Assembly: GCA_028583415.1 (NCBI GenBank)
Contig: CM053273.1
Span: 87,952,676 to 88,016,675 of the forward strand
Source of the DNA: Protea cynaroides
Taxonomy: Eukaryota; Streptophyta; Magnoliopsida; Proteales; Proteaceae
Direction: 5' to 3'
DNA length: 64,000 bases
The position numbers were made by a program, and so were the translations under genes. Below the pieces are notes generated by a model. The model was not told the DNA's origin. It saw only the letters and a program-made list of their open reading frames with translations, and made no database searches. Below are positions 54,516 through 64,000 of the stretch, one piece after another. Position 1 is the first letter of the stretch, and the number at the start of each line of letters is the position of its first letter.

Positions 54516-55104
54516 TCTCCAGGTCCGTGTAGATCCTCGCTCCACAAGGATCAAGAAGCGAGAGTGGCTCGCAGGCAAGCTCTCGCCTGCGGTATTCACG
54601 CAGGTCAGCTGGAAAGAAGATCCCGGAACGCGGCCGGCCTTTGACCCCAAAGCTTTAGTACCGCCCACCCAGTCGCCAATCCCGTCTTTTATCCGCCTTT
54701 CCTTATTCCAGCAATTGCCCCTCATTCTTCGAGAATCAGAAAGATCCTTTTCGAGTTTGAATTTGTTCATTTGGAATCTGGGTTCTTCTTTCTTTTTTCT
54801 TTTTGATTTATTTTCTTTTATTCTTTCTCCTTGAGTGATGGATTCTCTGCTGAAGAACGGATCCAAGGAAAGACAACCCCCCATCCTCAATAAGAATCCC
54901 GATTCCCCCGTCGACGCCCGTTGACCGTATGAAGCGCAGCCACCTTCCTCATCATATCGAAAGAAAGAGAGACAAAGTCGGACACTGATTCCAAGATCGA
55001 AATTGATTTTAAAAGAACCTATTTCACCAAGTAGTGCTAATTTCTCCCTTTTTAGAATGGCCGCGCATCCGTCTTCTTGCTTGGTTGGAAAGCTTTTTTT
55101 GGCA

Positions 55105-56442
55105 CAAATACCTTAGGAGGAAGCACAAATAAAGGGTCAGAGGGAAATAACAAAGAATGAGGAATACCTTAATACCACCACCCAAAACAGATTAGGGCAT
55201 ACGATTAATAAAATAACACGCAGTTAAACATCACCCCAAAAAGACTTGGCCACCTTCATTTCAAAAAGAAGGGACCGAGTAATCTCCATTAAATGGTGAT
55301 TCTTTCATTTCGCAACACCATTCTATTGTGAGGTATCGGGACAGGAAGACTGATGGACCAACCCTATGCGGCTATAAACTGAGAAAACAGACCCGAAAAA
55401 TATTCTTTGGCATTATCACTCCGAAAAACATGAATAGTGGTTTGGAATTTAATTTGAATTTCATGAACAAAGGCACAAAAGATAAAAAAAAAACAATTCA
55501 GAGCCTTTTCATTAAATAAATTCCAACTAGCTCTCGAAAAATCATTAGCAAAAATAACAAAATACTTGAACCCTAACTTAGACGCAACCGGACAAGGTCC
55601 CCATACATCAGAATTGACTAAAATAAAATGGTTTGCAGACCATTGCTTATTGACACGAGGAGAATAATTCACATGATGGAGCTTCTCAAACTGTCACAAC
55701 ACACATTCTAACCTAGAAAGAGAACTAAAATGATATTCAAGCTTCTTCAAACACTGCAAAGATTGATGACCCAACTGGCAATGAACTTGATGAGGAGACA
55801 AAACACTTAAACGGGCAATAGACGGAAAATCCTCAAGTAGATACCACCCCCTTGTGCATAGCCCCTATCAGTTGTCTTCTTCGTTGTAAGATCCTAAAAA
55901 ACACATGAATCAGAAGAAATAGTTATGGAACAATTGTAAGCAAGAGTAAGCTTACTAACAGGTTAAATGGAAAGTCAGGTAAATGAAGGACCCAAGATAG
56001 GGATAATGATGGAGTAGGATGAATAGTCCCAATACTATTGACCTTGGCCAAGAGTCATTAGCCAAAGTGACACTGGAAGTGGAGGGACAGAATGAAGGAA
56101 ATATATCTGATATGGCGAATATATGATCGGAAGCACCCAAATCATGATCTAAGGACGAGAGGATGAAAGACATGCAGTGGCATTATCTGTCTATACGAAG
56201 TAGCAGTGGAAGACGAGAAAGGCTGTAAAGTCTAAAACTGGGTGTAGTTACTCATCATCAGTCATCTTGACAATCTTTCCCTCAAATGGTGCAGGAGGGG
56301 TTAAAGGCTCATAACTGGTGGCAGAATTGGCAAACTGCTGCTGAGATAGTTTTCCATGAAGTGTCCAACAAAATCGTTGTATATGTCCGGGTTTCCCACA
56401 ATGATGACATGTGTGTGGTGACCCAAACCGTCTGAAGAGGCT
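55105..56442 (-). pseudogene. Copia element: zinc knuckle, protease, integrase core
   Basis: In element order from 56442: the CCHC knuckle CHHCGKPGHIQRFC; a protease-like DLGASDHIFAISD (usually D-S-G-A-S, so the Ser is Leu); a GAG-pre-integrase motif near 55760 (LGHQSLQCLKKLEYHF); the integrase core ILVNSDVWGPCPVASKLGFK, FVIFANDFSRASW and VFRSDNAKEYFSGLF (55672-55364). After NGVAK, where the third catalytic Glu is changed, come LMEITRSLLFEMKVAKSFWG and PSDPLFVLPPKVFV. Stops occur throughout. It is interrupted on both sides by later insertions. Confidence 0.78.
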
Positions 56443-57369
56443 GGTGCCCCCATGGAACGGGAAAAAAAAATTTGAATGGTATGGAATGTTAAAACGGCCT
56501 AGAAATTAAGTGTGATGGTAAAAAATATGGTCCCTTTTTTAAACCGGCAAAAAAAAAAAAACAAAAAAAAAAAAAAAAAAAACCCCGGAGGGCACAGGCT
56601 TTAAACAGCAAAATTCGAACAATACGGGAAAAAAAAAAAAAAAAAACACAGCAATATATTCTCAACTTTCATTTCTTATCCTCCTCCTTTGCGCTGCTTC
56701 AGTTGTAACTCTTCTTTTCTCCCTCTTTTGATCTGCTGCAAAGAGAGGGATTTGCTCCGCTCTTATTTTCTTCAAGGTATTTTTGTCTGAAATTTTTATG
56801 CAATTGATTGTCTCCATTAACATAAAGACCTTAAAATTAATGGCCGATTGCTTTCGAGTGGGTTTTGTTCCCTTTTAGGGTTACATACTCGGTGAAGATG
56901 TGAAGAAGATTACCGAGGCTTGCATGAATAATTTAGGGGAAAGTTATTCTAAGTTAATCAAATGTCTTTTTTCTGCACTATTAATCATTGAATTGGTGAA
57001 ACTTACTAGTTGATATTAGTAGCTTACTAGTAATTTTACTATAATCATGAGGACGATGATGAACCATAACCCATTAAAGCTTTCAAAAACGATGCGAACA
57101 AAGCAAAACAAGATATATCATGAGTTACCCATTCTGATTTTGGGTGATTAATGAAATTAGTTTTCCATCCCTCCAATTTCAAGTTTATGGCCACAAATAT
57201 GAAATTAAACAACAATAGATTTTAATAGGCTACAATACATTGTGAATGAGCTACAATTTAACCATAATTCAGGCGGAATATTTCATTCTACACAAATAAG
57301 CTTCCTTGTGGAGTCGGGATCAAATGAAACATCTGCAACATGCCAAATATACTCCCACGAATTAATCTC

Positions 57370-57600
57370 CATTTTTCACTAATCAAGTTTCAAAAGCGGA
57401 AGGTATTGAGTTCGACTCCTCTTACTGCCTTGGGGCCACTCACACAGGGGTGTTAAGTGCTCTTTCTTTCCTGCTATGGGTGCAAGTGGAATGGTTCTCA
57501 TATAACCCAAGAATGATCCAGTCCATGCGGTTGTGGGGTCAGTATGGACCCGTGAGATTAGTCAGGCCACAGGTCTGAATACCCGTTAGCAAAAAAAAAA
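57370..57600 (+). mobile_element. SINE-like retroposon
   Basis: It contains a B-box-like ttgagttcgactcc near 57406-57420, a conserved-looking body (gtgcaagtggaatggttctc, agtatggacccgtgagatta) and an A-tract at 57591-57600. The hexamer aatctc flanks it on both sides (57364-57369 and 57599-57604), a weak target duplication. Confidence 0.45.
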
Positions 57601-57704
57601 TCTCGACATCACACACAAAAACAGGGGGGCAGGGTGTTAACCTAACTAAACCTTAGGTGGTGTTCCTCTCCCTACAATTGGAGATTGCCACTAACAAAGA
57701 CAAT

Positions 57705-58848
57705 GATACCTCTGGTAACCAAGGAATCAAGTATCGACATGATACGCACTGTATCAGTCGATATGTATCGATATCGACAGTTGTCGATACGATACAAGCC
57801 GATTCGTATCTAAGTTCTTTAAAAAAATACGGTATCGTACTGTATCGAGCTGTATCGACAGTCTATATCCATACATTTTTATTTAGGATTTAAAAAAAAT
57901 GAAAAAAAAAATTGCAAAAACAGAGTCGGCCAAGAAGGAAGAAGAAGAGGAAGAAGAAAGAGGGAGAAGAAGAAAGACGAAGAGAAACTGACAGCAGTAG
58001 TGGCCACCGTCGTTGCCACTGCCAGAAGAGGGGAAGAAGAAAAAGCAGACAGCAGCCGTGGCCACCACCGCTGCCGGCTCCAGAAGAGGGGAAGAAGAAG
58101 TAGCAGACAGCGGCAGTGGCAGAAGCAGCCGATAGCAGCCGTGGCCACCGCTGCTGCTGCCAGAAGAGAGGAAGAAGAAGAAGAAGAGGAAGGAAAAAAA
58201 AATTGTCCTCAGCCATCGGCTCCACCGAAATACTAACCTTGCTTCCTCTTTTCATTTTTTTTTTTTTTTTTGGGTCGAGCTTCCTCCACGTTGAGTTCGA
58301 CAGAAGAAGAGCCTTCGAGAGAGAAACAGATGGACTTGAGATGAATTTCTATCTTGATGCTGATATTTATGTACAAAGTGATATGGTGTATCTCATGTAA
58401 CATAATAATGTATACATACAATTTAATAATATATATATATATATATACTTGACAATGTATTGAAAAAATCTACACCACCCAATGAAAAAAAAAGTATAAA
58501 TTATGTAAAGAAAAATTAGACATGCAAACACACTCACCCAAGGTTGAAACACCGTCCTAATAAGCACTAAAGACTCAAAACATAACCCTGAACTCGGCCT
58601 TGCACTAAACTTGATGTAAAAAAAAAAAAAATTCTTTTTAATATCGCTTATTTATAATATTTTTATGCTTTAAAATTGTATTTTATATATTTCTTAATCA
58701 TTCTTATGCGTATCTTGCCCCATATCCATGCGTATCCACGATACGATACGATACGTCTCTTAATTTCAGCTGACCGATACGGTACCGATACACGATACTT
58801 AATTCTTTGTTGATAACTATAGTTCAACAAAAAAAGATACCTCCGGTA
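57705..58848. mobile_element. TATCG-rich foldback element nested in the hAT-like element
   Basis: The left end (caaggaatcaagtatcg, 57719-57735) and right end (cgatacttaattctttgttg, 58793-58812) are inverted, each followed inward by many tatcg/cgata repeats. The near-identical 13-mers gatacctctggta (57705) and gatacctccggta (58836) mark the borders. The interior carries repeated gaagaggggaagaagaag and cagcagccgtggcc units (57940-58190), whose long Lys/Glu/Ala frames are repeat artefacts. Confidence 0.55.
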
Positions 58849-59221
58849 TAGGAAGATGGCTAAGAATCGATGGTGGAGATTGTCGTCATGCTCACGAGTC
58901 ATTAGAAAAGGAAAGACTTACTAGTTACTACTGGGTAGAAAGGAAAAGAAAGGCAAAACCGCGAAAGAGGGTTTAGAGTTACAAAAAGAAGAATCAGAAA
59001 ACGAAGGGATAGGGGCAGTTTGAATTGCAAAAGACTTACGTTTGACATTTTTTTGGAATTACAAATACGGTACGGCGTTTAATACACGTATATACATCAA
59101 TCTCTGTTGTATGGCATTTTTTCCATATGGTTCAGTACAATACGGAAGACGCGTATTATGCAGCAAAAATATGGTACGGCAAAATATGCACTATAGTACA
59201 CGTATTAACTATGGGTACCCC

Positions 59222-59934
59222 AGGAGGTTGGTTGTGGCCACCACCACGACCAGGAGGACTATCTCTACCAGTACACGACCAGATTGGCGAGAAACAAAGG
59301 TTGAATTATCCACAGGAGTGCTGTCATGGGTACTATCACGAGAAACCCATTACACATGAGAAAAGTTATCTGCCAGAGAGGCCACCGTGGCACTGGCAAT
59401 AATCTGAGAACGAACTGATTCATACTCGGGTCCAAGTCCACCCAAAAAACGTATAATTGCCAATTGCTCCTATTGATCTTGCATCTTTTGAACATCAGCA
59501 CTGATAAAAAGTAGAGAATTCAGTTCTTCATGCATCCGTTTGAAATCAGCAAAGTACTGGTGAGAGGGTGACCTTTCCAATCCACCCAATAAAATTCTTG
59601 TGACACCTCATAAATTCAAGACAAATTATTGTGACCCAAATATAAAATATTATAATAATCCCACAGTTCCTTTACAATCTCAATATGTGTAACAAGGTCC
59701 ACAATAGAATTATCCTTAAAGTTTAATAACTATCCCAAAATTTGGGCATCAGTAGTGTCCCATGTGGTGTCTGCTAGACTTTAGCTAAGTGACTCTGTTC
59801 TTCCCGTCTTATCAAAACAAGCTTAACAATTTTCTGCCGTTATTGGAAATTATTAAGCTTTTCCAATTCTTCTCTGTAATTTGATGAGAGGAGGAAGACA
59901 ATTTAATCACAATAGTCTTGGCATCAGCCATTAT
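59222..59934 (-). pseudogene. Copia element: gag N-terminal part
   Basis: It starts MADAKTIVIKLSSSSHQITE at 59934. The conserved UBN2-type block reads FADFKRMHEELNSLLFISAD and REQLAIIRFLGGLGPEYESV with one stop in place of an Arg, then SQIIASATVASLADNFSHV. A Gly/Arg-rich stretch (GRGGGHNQPPG) leads to the break at 59221. The CCHC knuckle is found 2.76 kb further on at 56442. Gag would form the element's particle. Frame breaks make it inactive. Confidence 0.75.
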
Positions 59935-60418
59935 TCTCAACTTTTAACACACAATTAAGCCAACCGAGAGGCAAAATAGAACTTTAAGAAATCAAGTTGA
60001 CACTCAGTTCAACCAACGAGAGGCAAACAGACAGTCAAAAGCAAGTTAACACTCGGTTCAGTCAACCGAGAGGCAAAAAGGAAACTCCAAAAATTGATTG
60101 CCATAACCAAACCAAAAAAATTTAAAGGCAGAGTTATCGCTGGAAATAATGTTCCATCTAATTGATATCAACTATTGACTAAAGCTACCACAAGCCCCAG
60201 AAAAATAAATTTGGAAAATTGATCCAGAAAGTCGAACCAGAAGGTTACCGAAACCACACACACACACACAAAACCAATCTTCCACCATAAAAAATTGAGA
60301 TATCGAACTAGAAAAATGAATCAGAAAACTAATTCAAATCAAATAACGGATCTCCTCCACATCGATGGAAATCATTCCTTAATATAGATGCAAATCAGCA
60401 TCTATCCATAAGTTCTTA
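59935..60418 (-). other. Copia leader-like sequence with spaced repeats
   Basis: Three copies of caaccgagaggcaaa (with small changes) lie about 55-65 bases apart at 59958-60078, each preceded by cacaattaa or cactc(a/g)gttca. No primer-binding site or LTR was found where the 5' end of the copia element should be. A CA microsatellite lies near 60256-60269. Confidence 0.4.
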
Positions 60419-60768
60419 TCAAAACAGGGGGCGAACACCCCCTCTTAAGATGGGGCTTGTTGGAGGACTCGAAGATCCGAACTTCTCGTAGAAGTTCATG
60501 CATCGATGCAAGGCTTCTTCGGCGCTGATCAACCCATTCAATTTGAAGATCTCATCCTTGGTAGCTTCGGCGCAAAGACCATAGATCCATCGACCTTGGT
60601 ACCTGTCTTGAACTCTAGCTATGTAAGCGGCATGCATTCCTCTGTTAATCCGCAGCATTCACATGTGGCAAACTCGACTTCCACTTGTGCGCTACTGATC
60701 TTAATGGTTGTTGATTGAGTATTTGTAGCGGACTTCATCATTGAATAGCAGAGAATAGTAGCAGACAT
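60419..60768 (-). pseudogene. DUF1677-family gene with frameshift
   Basis: Minus-strand reading starts MSATILCYSMMKS and reaches VEVEFATCECCGLTEECMP. A one-base deletion (near 60659) then breaks the frame. The next frame carries AYIARVQDRYQGRWIYGLCA, EATKDEIFKLNGLISAEEAL and HRCMNFYEKFGSSSPP. The CECCGLTEEC and RVRERY-GRW-CGLCAEA patterns identify the plant DUF1677 family, whose molecular role is unknown; one expected Cys (GRWxCGLC) is Tyr here. The C-terminus ends early (PILRGGVRPLF), lacking the usual basic tail. It lies directly upstream of the copia gag, same strand. Confidence 0.7.
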
Positions 60769-61111
60769 TGCTCAGACCCTAAAAATTGAAATCTATTGAG
60801 AAATTAATAAATATTACTAAAACTTTAGAGAGAAAAATAAATCTGTGAATATCGAATCCAAATATAAATTTTCTCAAAGCAGCACTCAAATTTCCAAATC
60901 CTAAAAGAAAAATTAAGGTAATACTGTTCTTGATTGTTTCTCATTTGACTTTCCATTTCTCTCGATTATATGATTAAATTGATGCTTTGAATCCTTAAGA
61001 AGGTAGGTAGACACTGAGGCAAAGCAACAATTTATATCTCCGATGGGTTGCCCTATCTATCCTTCTTCTCAGCCACCTTCCTCCGTCAATGAAGAAAACT
61101 TCACAGTTCAA

Positions 61112-61115
<4 letters not shown>
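60769..61115. other. No gene seen
   Basis: AT-rich sequence on the 5' side of the DUF1677 remnant. It may hold its former promoter. No distinct element was recognised. Confidence 0.35.

Positions 61116-61163
<48 letters not shown>
61116..61163. repeat. (TC)n microsatellite
   Basis: About twenty-four TC units at the edge of the repeat that follows, as at the related units at 46.7 and 47.9 kb (where it reads GA). Confidence 0.95.
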
Positions 61164-61166
<3 letters not shown>

Positions 61167-61476
61167 TATGGATGTGGCATTGCAGAGAGGGGTGGCAAGG
61201 GGGTTATGGAGAGGGAGAGGGAGAGAGAGGGGGTGGGGTGGGAGTTGTAGAGGGGTTTATCGTGGGTTGTCTGGCAACAGTGACTGCAAATGGGGGTGGG
61301 GGCGGAAGGTGACGAGGAGGAGCTACTATAGGTAGGGGATGAGGTGGAGGGGTACAATACAAAAAACATTTGATTTGTGAACAACACTTCACAAGATACT
61401 GCAAATGTCACTTTTGAAACTTGAGGTACCCCAAATGACCTTTTCTCAAACATTGGGAACCTGAAGTGTAATTTAC
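61164..61476 (-). repeat. Inverted relative of the 46-48 kb repeat, with empty MITE site
   Basis: On the minus strand it reads gggtaaattacacttcagg, cccaatg, ggtacctcaagttt and gtgttgttcacaaatc, then a C-rich stretch. This is the same order as 47941-48590. Where those copies carry the CATAGTTGTC MITE, this copy runs straight through. Confidence 0.7.
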
Positions 61477-61691
61477 CCCATATGGGTCCGACAAAATGGA
61501 GAGTAATTGTATATATAAGTGTATATACAACATTTTCGAATGTTGTTTGTTGTGTAATGGTCCCATTGGATTGGGGTATTGGATTGGGGTATATTATGGG
61601 TAGTCGGAGCTACTTTAGTAGTTGTCAAGATTTTGTATTTGGCTTGGTCAGTTAGTTAGAAATCCCACCAACCACGTAATTGACCAGAGAA
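61477..61691. other. No gene seen
   Basis: Spacer between the repeat above and the 5' LTR; it has a duplicated phrase ggattggggtat (61568 and 61580). Confidence 0.4.
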
Positions 61692-62838
61692 TGATGCAGT
61701 AGCAGTGTCATGGATGGATCGACACGAGCCAATTTGGCTACCCGAGCCAATTTGGCTTTCCAAGCCTGAACCGGCTCAAACCCAAACCAACCTTTTGGTC
61801 TGGAAAGGGGTGGTAGATGATTAATTATAATAGGAAGTTTCAATATTAGATTTAGGAAGTTTCAATATAGATTTCATTATCTATCATTTCTGTTTTGAGT
61901 AAGGATTTCATTCCATAGATACAATATGTAGTTTCTAAACTTATGTCAATTAGTTTAGGAAAGTTTTACCTTTAAATAGAACATGTATTAGGTTTTTATT
62001 TTCAGATTAGAAGATTTGAATGAAAGGAAGAATTGAGTTTTGGTAATGAGTCTGCAGGCAGAAATTGTAGGCCCTTTCCTTGGTCTGTTCCTCCCTTCTT
62101 CCTTCCCAACTTCTTCTCCTTTCTTCTTACTTTCCCCTGTTCTGGGCGGTAAACCCAGCCCCAACAAAACCCATCGATCTCCCTCTTCTCTCTTCCCATC
62201 ACCCTCAAATTCTGTTTGAGACCTCTCCCCTCATAAATGTCCCATTCCCCCATAGTTTACTCTTCAACAGTTCTGATTTCCTGAGGTTAAAACCAGTTGC
62301 AGACCTGACCTTGAGTTTACAGTATGGTTTAGTTGCAGCAGTTTATTCCCACATGGATGCTCAGTTATTGGAAATCCTTTTACTTGGGATTCAGAGGGCT
62401 ACCCATTGCGATTCTTTCCCCAAAATCTGAGGTCAATCGGTGGCCTATCGAGTGAATTCTTCCTCTTTAACCAGATCTGGTTTTGCCGCCTCTTATTTCT
62501 CTTGGTGAAAGAGTTTCCAACGAAAGGTAGAAGACATTTCTTCCTTTGCTCTTCCCTTGAGTACCCTTGCTTTATCAAGTTATTACACTTTTACCACCTC
62601 CCTATATTTGCTTCCTATTTTATGCCTTTTCATTAAATCAAGTCCCCATCATATCATAAGGTTTGTTTGGTTCTCTGGATTTATTTCAAACTTCTCATTA
62701 ATTACAAATCTGCCATTGCTGGTTGAGTTTTAGACTTATTTACAGTTCTGCCATTGTCATTGAATCAAGCTTGCTTATTATTTGGGTGGGCCTACTAGTG
62801 GATCTAATTAGGGTTTTCTCAACTCGGATCCCGCATCA
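61692..62838 (+). mobile_element. 5' LTR of a gypsy element
   Basis: About 1.15 kb, starting TGATGC and ending GCATCA, two bases before a canonical primer-binding site. A TATA-like tttaaataga lies at 61971-61980. The left edge is chosen from the terminal inverted hexamer, since no second LTR is within the window. Its ends resemble those of the LTR pair at 44.3-45.7 kb (TGATGCAG start). Confidence 0.65.
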
Positions 62839-62840
62839 AT

Positions 62841-62852
62841 TGGTATCAGAGC
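62841..62852 (+). other. Primer-binding site (initiator Met tRNA)
   Basis: TGGTATCAGAGC matches the plant initiator-Met-tRNA 3' end exactly, two bases after the LTR, and primes minus-strand cDNA synthesis in such elements. Confidence 0.85.
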
Positions 62853-62867
62853 GAATATCTTGCAGTC

Positions 62868-64000
62868 ATGGTGAGTAACAATGAACTCCTAGCACGTGTT
62901 AACGCCGACAAAGAGGAAACTAACACGACCATTGGTGGTATATCAAACCGACTTGATGGGATAGGTGCTTCTATTTTAATTTTTCAGGATATGATGGCAA
63001 AAATACAGACGTCCATTGACTTGTTGTCACAAGCTATAAAAGGTAAGAATCCCATACTTGGGGATTTTTCCAACTCCGTCTCATATGTTCCACCTCCCAA
63101 TACATCCCCACCACCATCACCATCACGACACGTACCACCACCACCACCACCACCACCACCACCACCATATGGAGTTGGTCGACATGGAGAAATTTTTGGT
63201 GCTGACAAAGGAGCACGACTGGATGTGCTTGATTTTAATGGAGACCAAAATCCTGAGGAATATCTTGACTGGATCCATAGCTTGGAGATATTTTCCAAAT
63301 GGTACGGATTGTCAGAGCCTAGGAAATTGATGTTTGCAGAAGCTAAATTGAAGGGCACGGCACGAGTTTGGTGGATTAAATATCAGAAACAAAATCAAAC
63401 TCGCGGCATTGGTGAGATAAATACTTGGGCTGAGATATATGCGGCAATGAACCGACGATTTGTACCTCTTGATTACAAGCAACGGACGCATCTCAAGTTT
63501 ACTCAATTACGGCAAGACAATATGACTGTTGAAGAATATGTGGCCCGATTCTATTATTTGGCTACCCGATCTAATTTTGATTGGGATGAAGATGTTTTGG
63601 TCGCATAATTTCATAATGGTTTGCACCCACAGATTAGTGCTTCCTTGGCTTCCAATAGGTTACATACAATGGAGGACGCTGTCCAAGTGGCATATCAGGT
63701 AAAGGAAAATTTAAAGGCCATACAACCGGAGAAGCTTTCCAGAGACGTTCTCTAAAGGTACCAATTTTGTCAAGCAAGCTCCACCACCAGAGAAGTCTTT
63801 TAACAAGCCCCAAGAAAGTGGTTCTAGTATGGCATCTTCACGGTCGACCCGTCCATATTCTCCACCTCGGCGTAGTTATGATAGACCTCCTTCAAAACCA
63901 AGGGTTGAGATCCAATGCTACACCTGTAAGGGTTTCGGTCACTTTGCTTCTCATTGCCCAAATCGCTCCATTGCTTTTGCCGATAAAGAAGAACTCATGG
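62868..64000 (+). pseudogene. Gypsy gag (5' part, runs off window)
   Basis: It starts MVSNNELLARVNADKEETNT. A proline-rich tract encoded by a CCA/ACC microsatellite (63100-63168) covers about residues 78-101. The gag core has LDVLDFNGDQNPEEYLDWIH, FAEAKLKGTARVWWIKY, MNRRFVPLDYKQRTHLKFTQ and MTVEEYVARFYYLATR. A stop at 63606-63608 interrupts it. Coding similarity continues (FHNGLHPQISASLASNRLHT), shifts frame near 63745, and reaches the CCHC knuckle CYTCKGFGHFASHC at about 63916. Gag packages element RNA. Two lesions in otherwise well-preserved sequence suggest moderate age. Pol should follow beyond 64000. Confidence 0.85.

Larger units (their letters stand above)
53236..55104. other. Mosaic organellar DNA inserted in copia integrase
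   Basis: About 1.87 kb interrupts the copia integrase exactly between the codons for KVF and GCVCF. It is GC-richer than the surroundings and contains fragments that normally lie far apart in organelle genomes. These are the conserved 5' end of small-subunit rRNA, a large-subunit rRNA segment, two rpl2 pieces in the wrong order, and a group II intron domain V. The remainder (53240-53600 and 54520-55100) has the character of plant mitochondrial spacer but no gene I can name. This is a nuclear insertion of mitochondrial DNA, or of plastid DNA already shuffled in the mitochondrion. Confidence 0.75.
56451..59213. mobile_element. hAT-like insertion in copia gag, 2763 bp
   Basis: It starts catggaacggg and ends ttaactatg, compatible with short CATAG-type inverted ends. 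The flanks ggtgcccc (56443-56450) and ggtacccc (59214-59221) are an 8-bp duplication with one change. On the copia side, gag coding stops at 59222 and its zinc knuckle resumes at 56442. No transposase was recognised. The interior includes A-rich blocks (56550-56582, 56629-56646), a 5'-leader-like CT-rich segment (56680-56780), a SINE-like unit and a TATCG foldback. The right part has recurring atacggtacggc. Confidence 0.6.

Noticed and set aside
54450..54890. 146-codon minus-strand frame in the organellar insert
   Set aside because: It runs antisense to the rpl2 fragment and across an intron domain V and spacer; no protein family is visible.
57890..58255. Overlapping long frames rich in Phe/Ser/Leu or Lys/Glu
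   Set aside because: They arise from GAA and GCC tandem units in a foldback element, present in several frames on both strands.
59945..60085. Regularly spaced short repeats resembling a CRISPR array
   Set aside because: Only three imperfect copies, no cas genes, plant nuclear context, and they sit in a retrotransposon leader.
63058..63330. His-rich frame
   Set aside because: Out-of-frame reading of the ACC/CCA tract that encodes polyproline in gypsy gag.

Overview
The window reads as nuclear DNA of a flowering plant with a repeat-rich genome. It is AT-rich, its genes are split by short GT-AG introns, and it is packed with plant-type LTR retrotransposons, LINE and SINE remnants, MULE and hAT elements, and a piece of rearranged organelle DNA. 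I cannot fix the species. Most of the roughly 64 kb is mobile-element sequence in different stages of decay. I found no bacterial-type operons, CRISPR arrays or intact rRNA/tRNA genes.

Host genes. Three paralogous single-exon genes (1830-2279, 16901-17365, 19991-20491) encode small proteins with a plastid-type N-terminus, a conserved central block containing DWMEWEKKYY or a close variant, and one C-terminal membrane segment; I do not recognise a named function. The second and third lie in a tandem segmental duplication (16479-18693 and 19581-21793). The first four exons of a PEX3 peroxin gene lie at 38537-39510, with precise splice junctions; the remaining exons are not visible. A frameshifted DUF1677 gene lies at 60419-60768 (minus), and an unassigned last-exon-like segment at 43127-43242.

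Layout. 0-8.6 kb: foldback elements, one host gene, a tRNA-derived SINE, a textbook 481-bp TRIM. 8.6-14.1 kb: a 5.43-kb MULE with 148-bp terminal inverted repeats and a perfect 9-bp target duplication, without transposase but with gene-like debris. 14-16.4 kb: LTR-like sequence and a perfect hairpin. 16.4-21.8 kb: duplicated gene block with a retroposon and hAT MITEs. 21.8-35.3 kb: a copia 3' end, a decayed minus-strand Ty3/gypsy element, a second plus-strand gypsy remnant, and a copia 5' end. 35-44 kb: PEX3, LINE debris, a 1.37-kb non-autonomous LTR element. 44-50.7 kb: an unequal LTR pair, a 1.2-kb tandem duplication carrying hAT MITEs, a deleted LINE. 50.7-59.9 kb: one minus-strand copia element split by 1.87 kb of mosaic organellar DNA in integrase and by a 2.76-kb hAT-like insertion in gag. 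61.7-64 kb: 5' LTR, primer-binding site and gag of a plus-strand gypsy element running off the window.

How it fits together: apart from the few host genes the region is a nested archive of insertions. Several can be ordered in time: hAT MITE before segmental duplication before retroposon; copia before both of its insertions.
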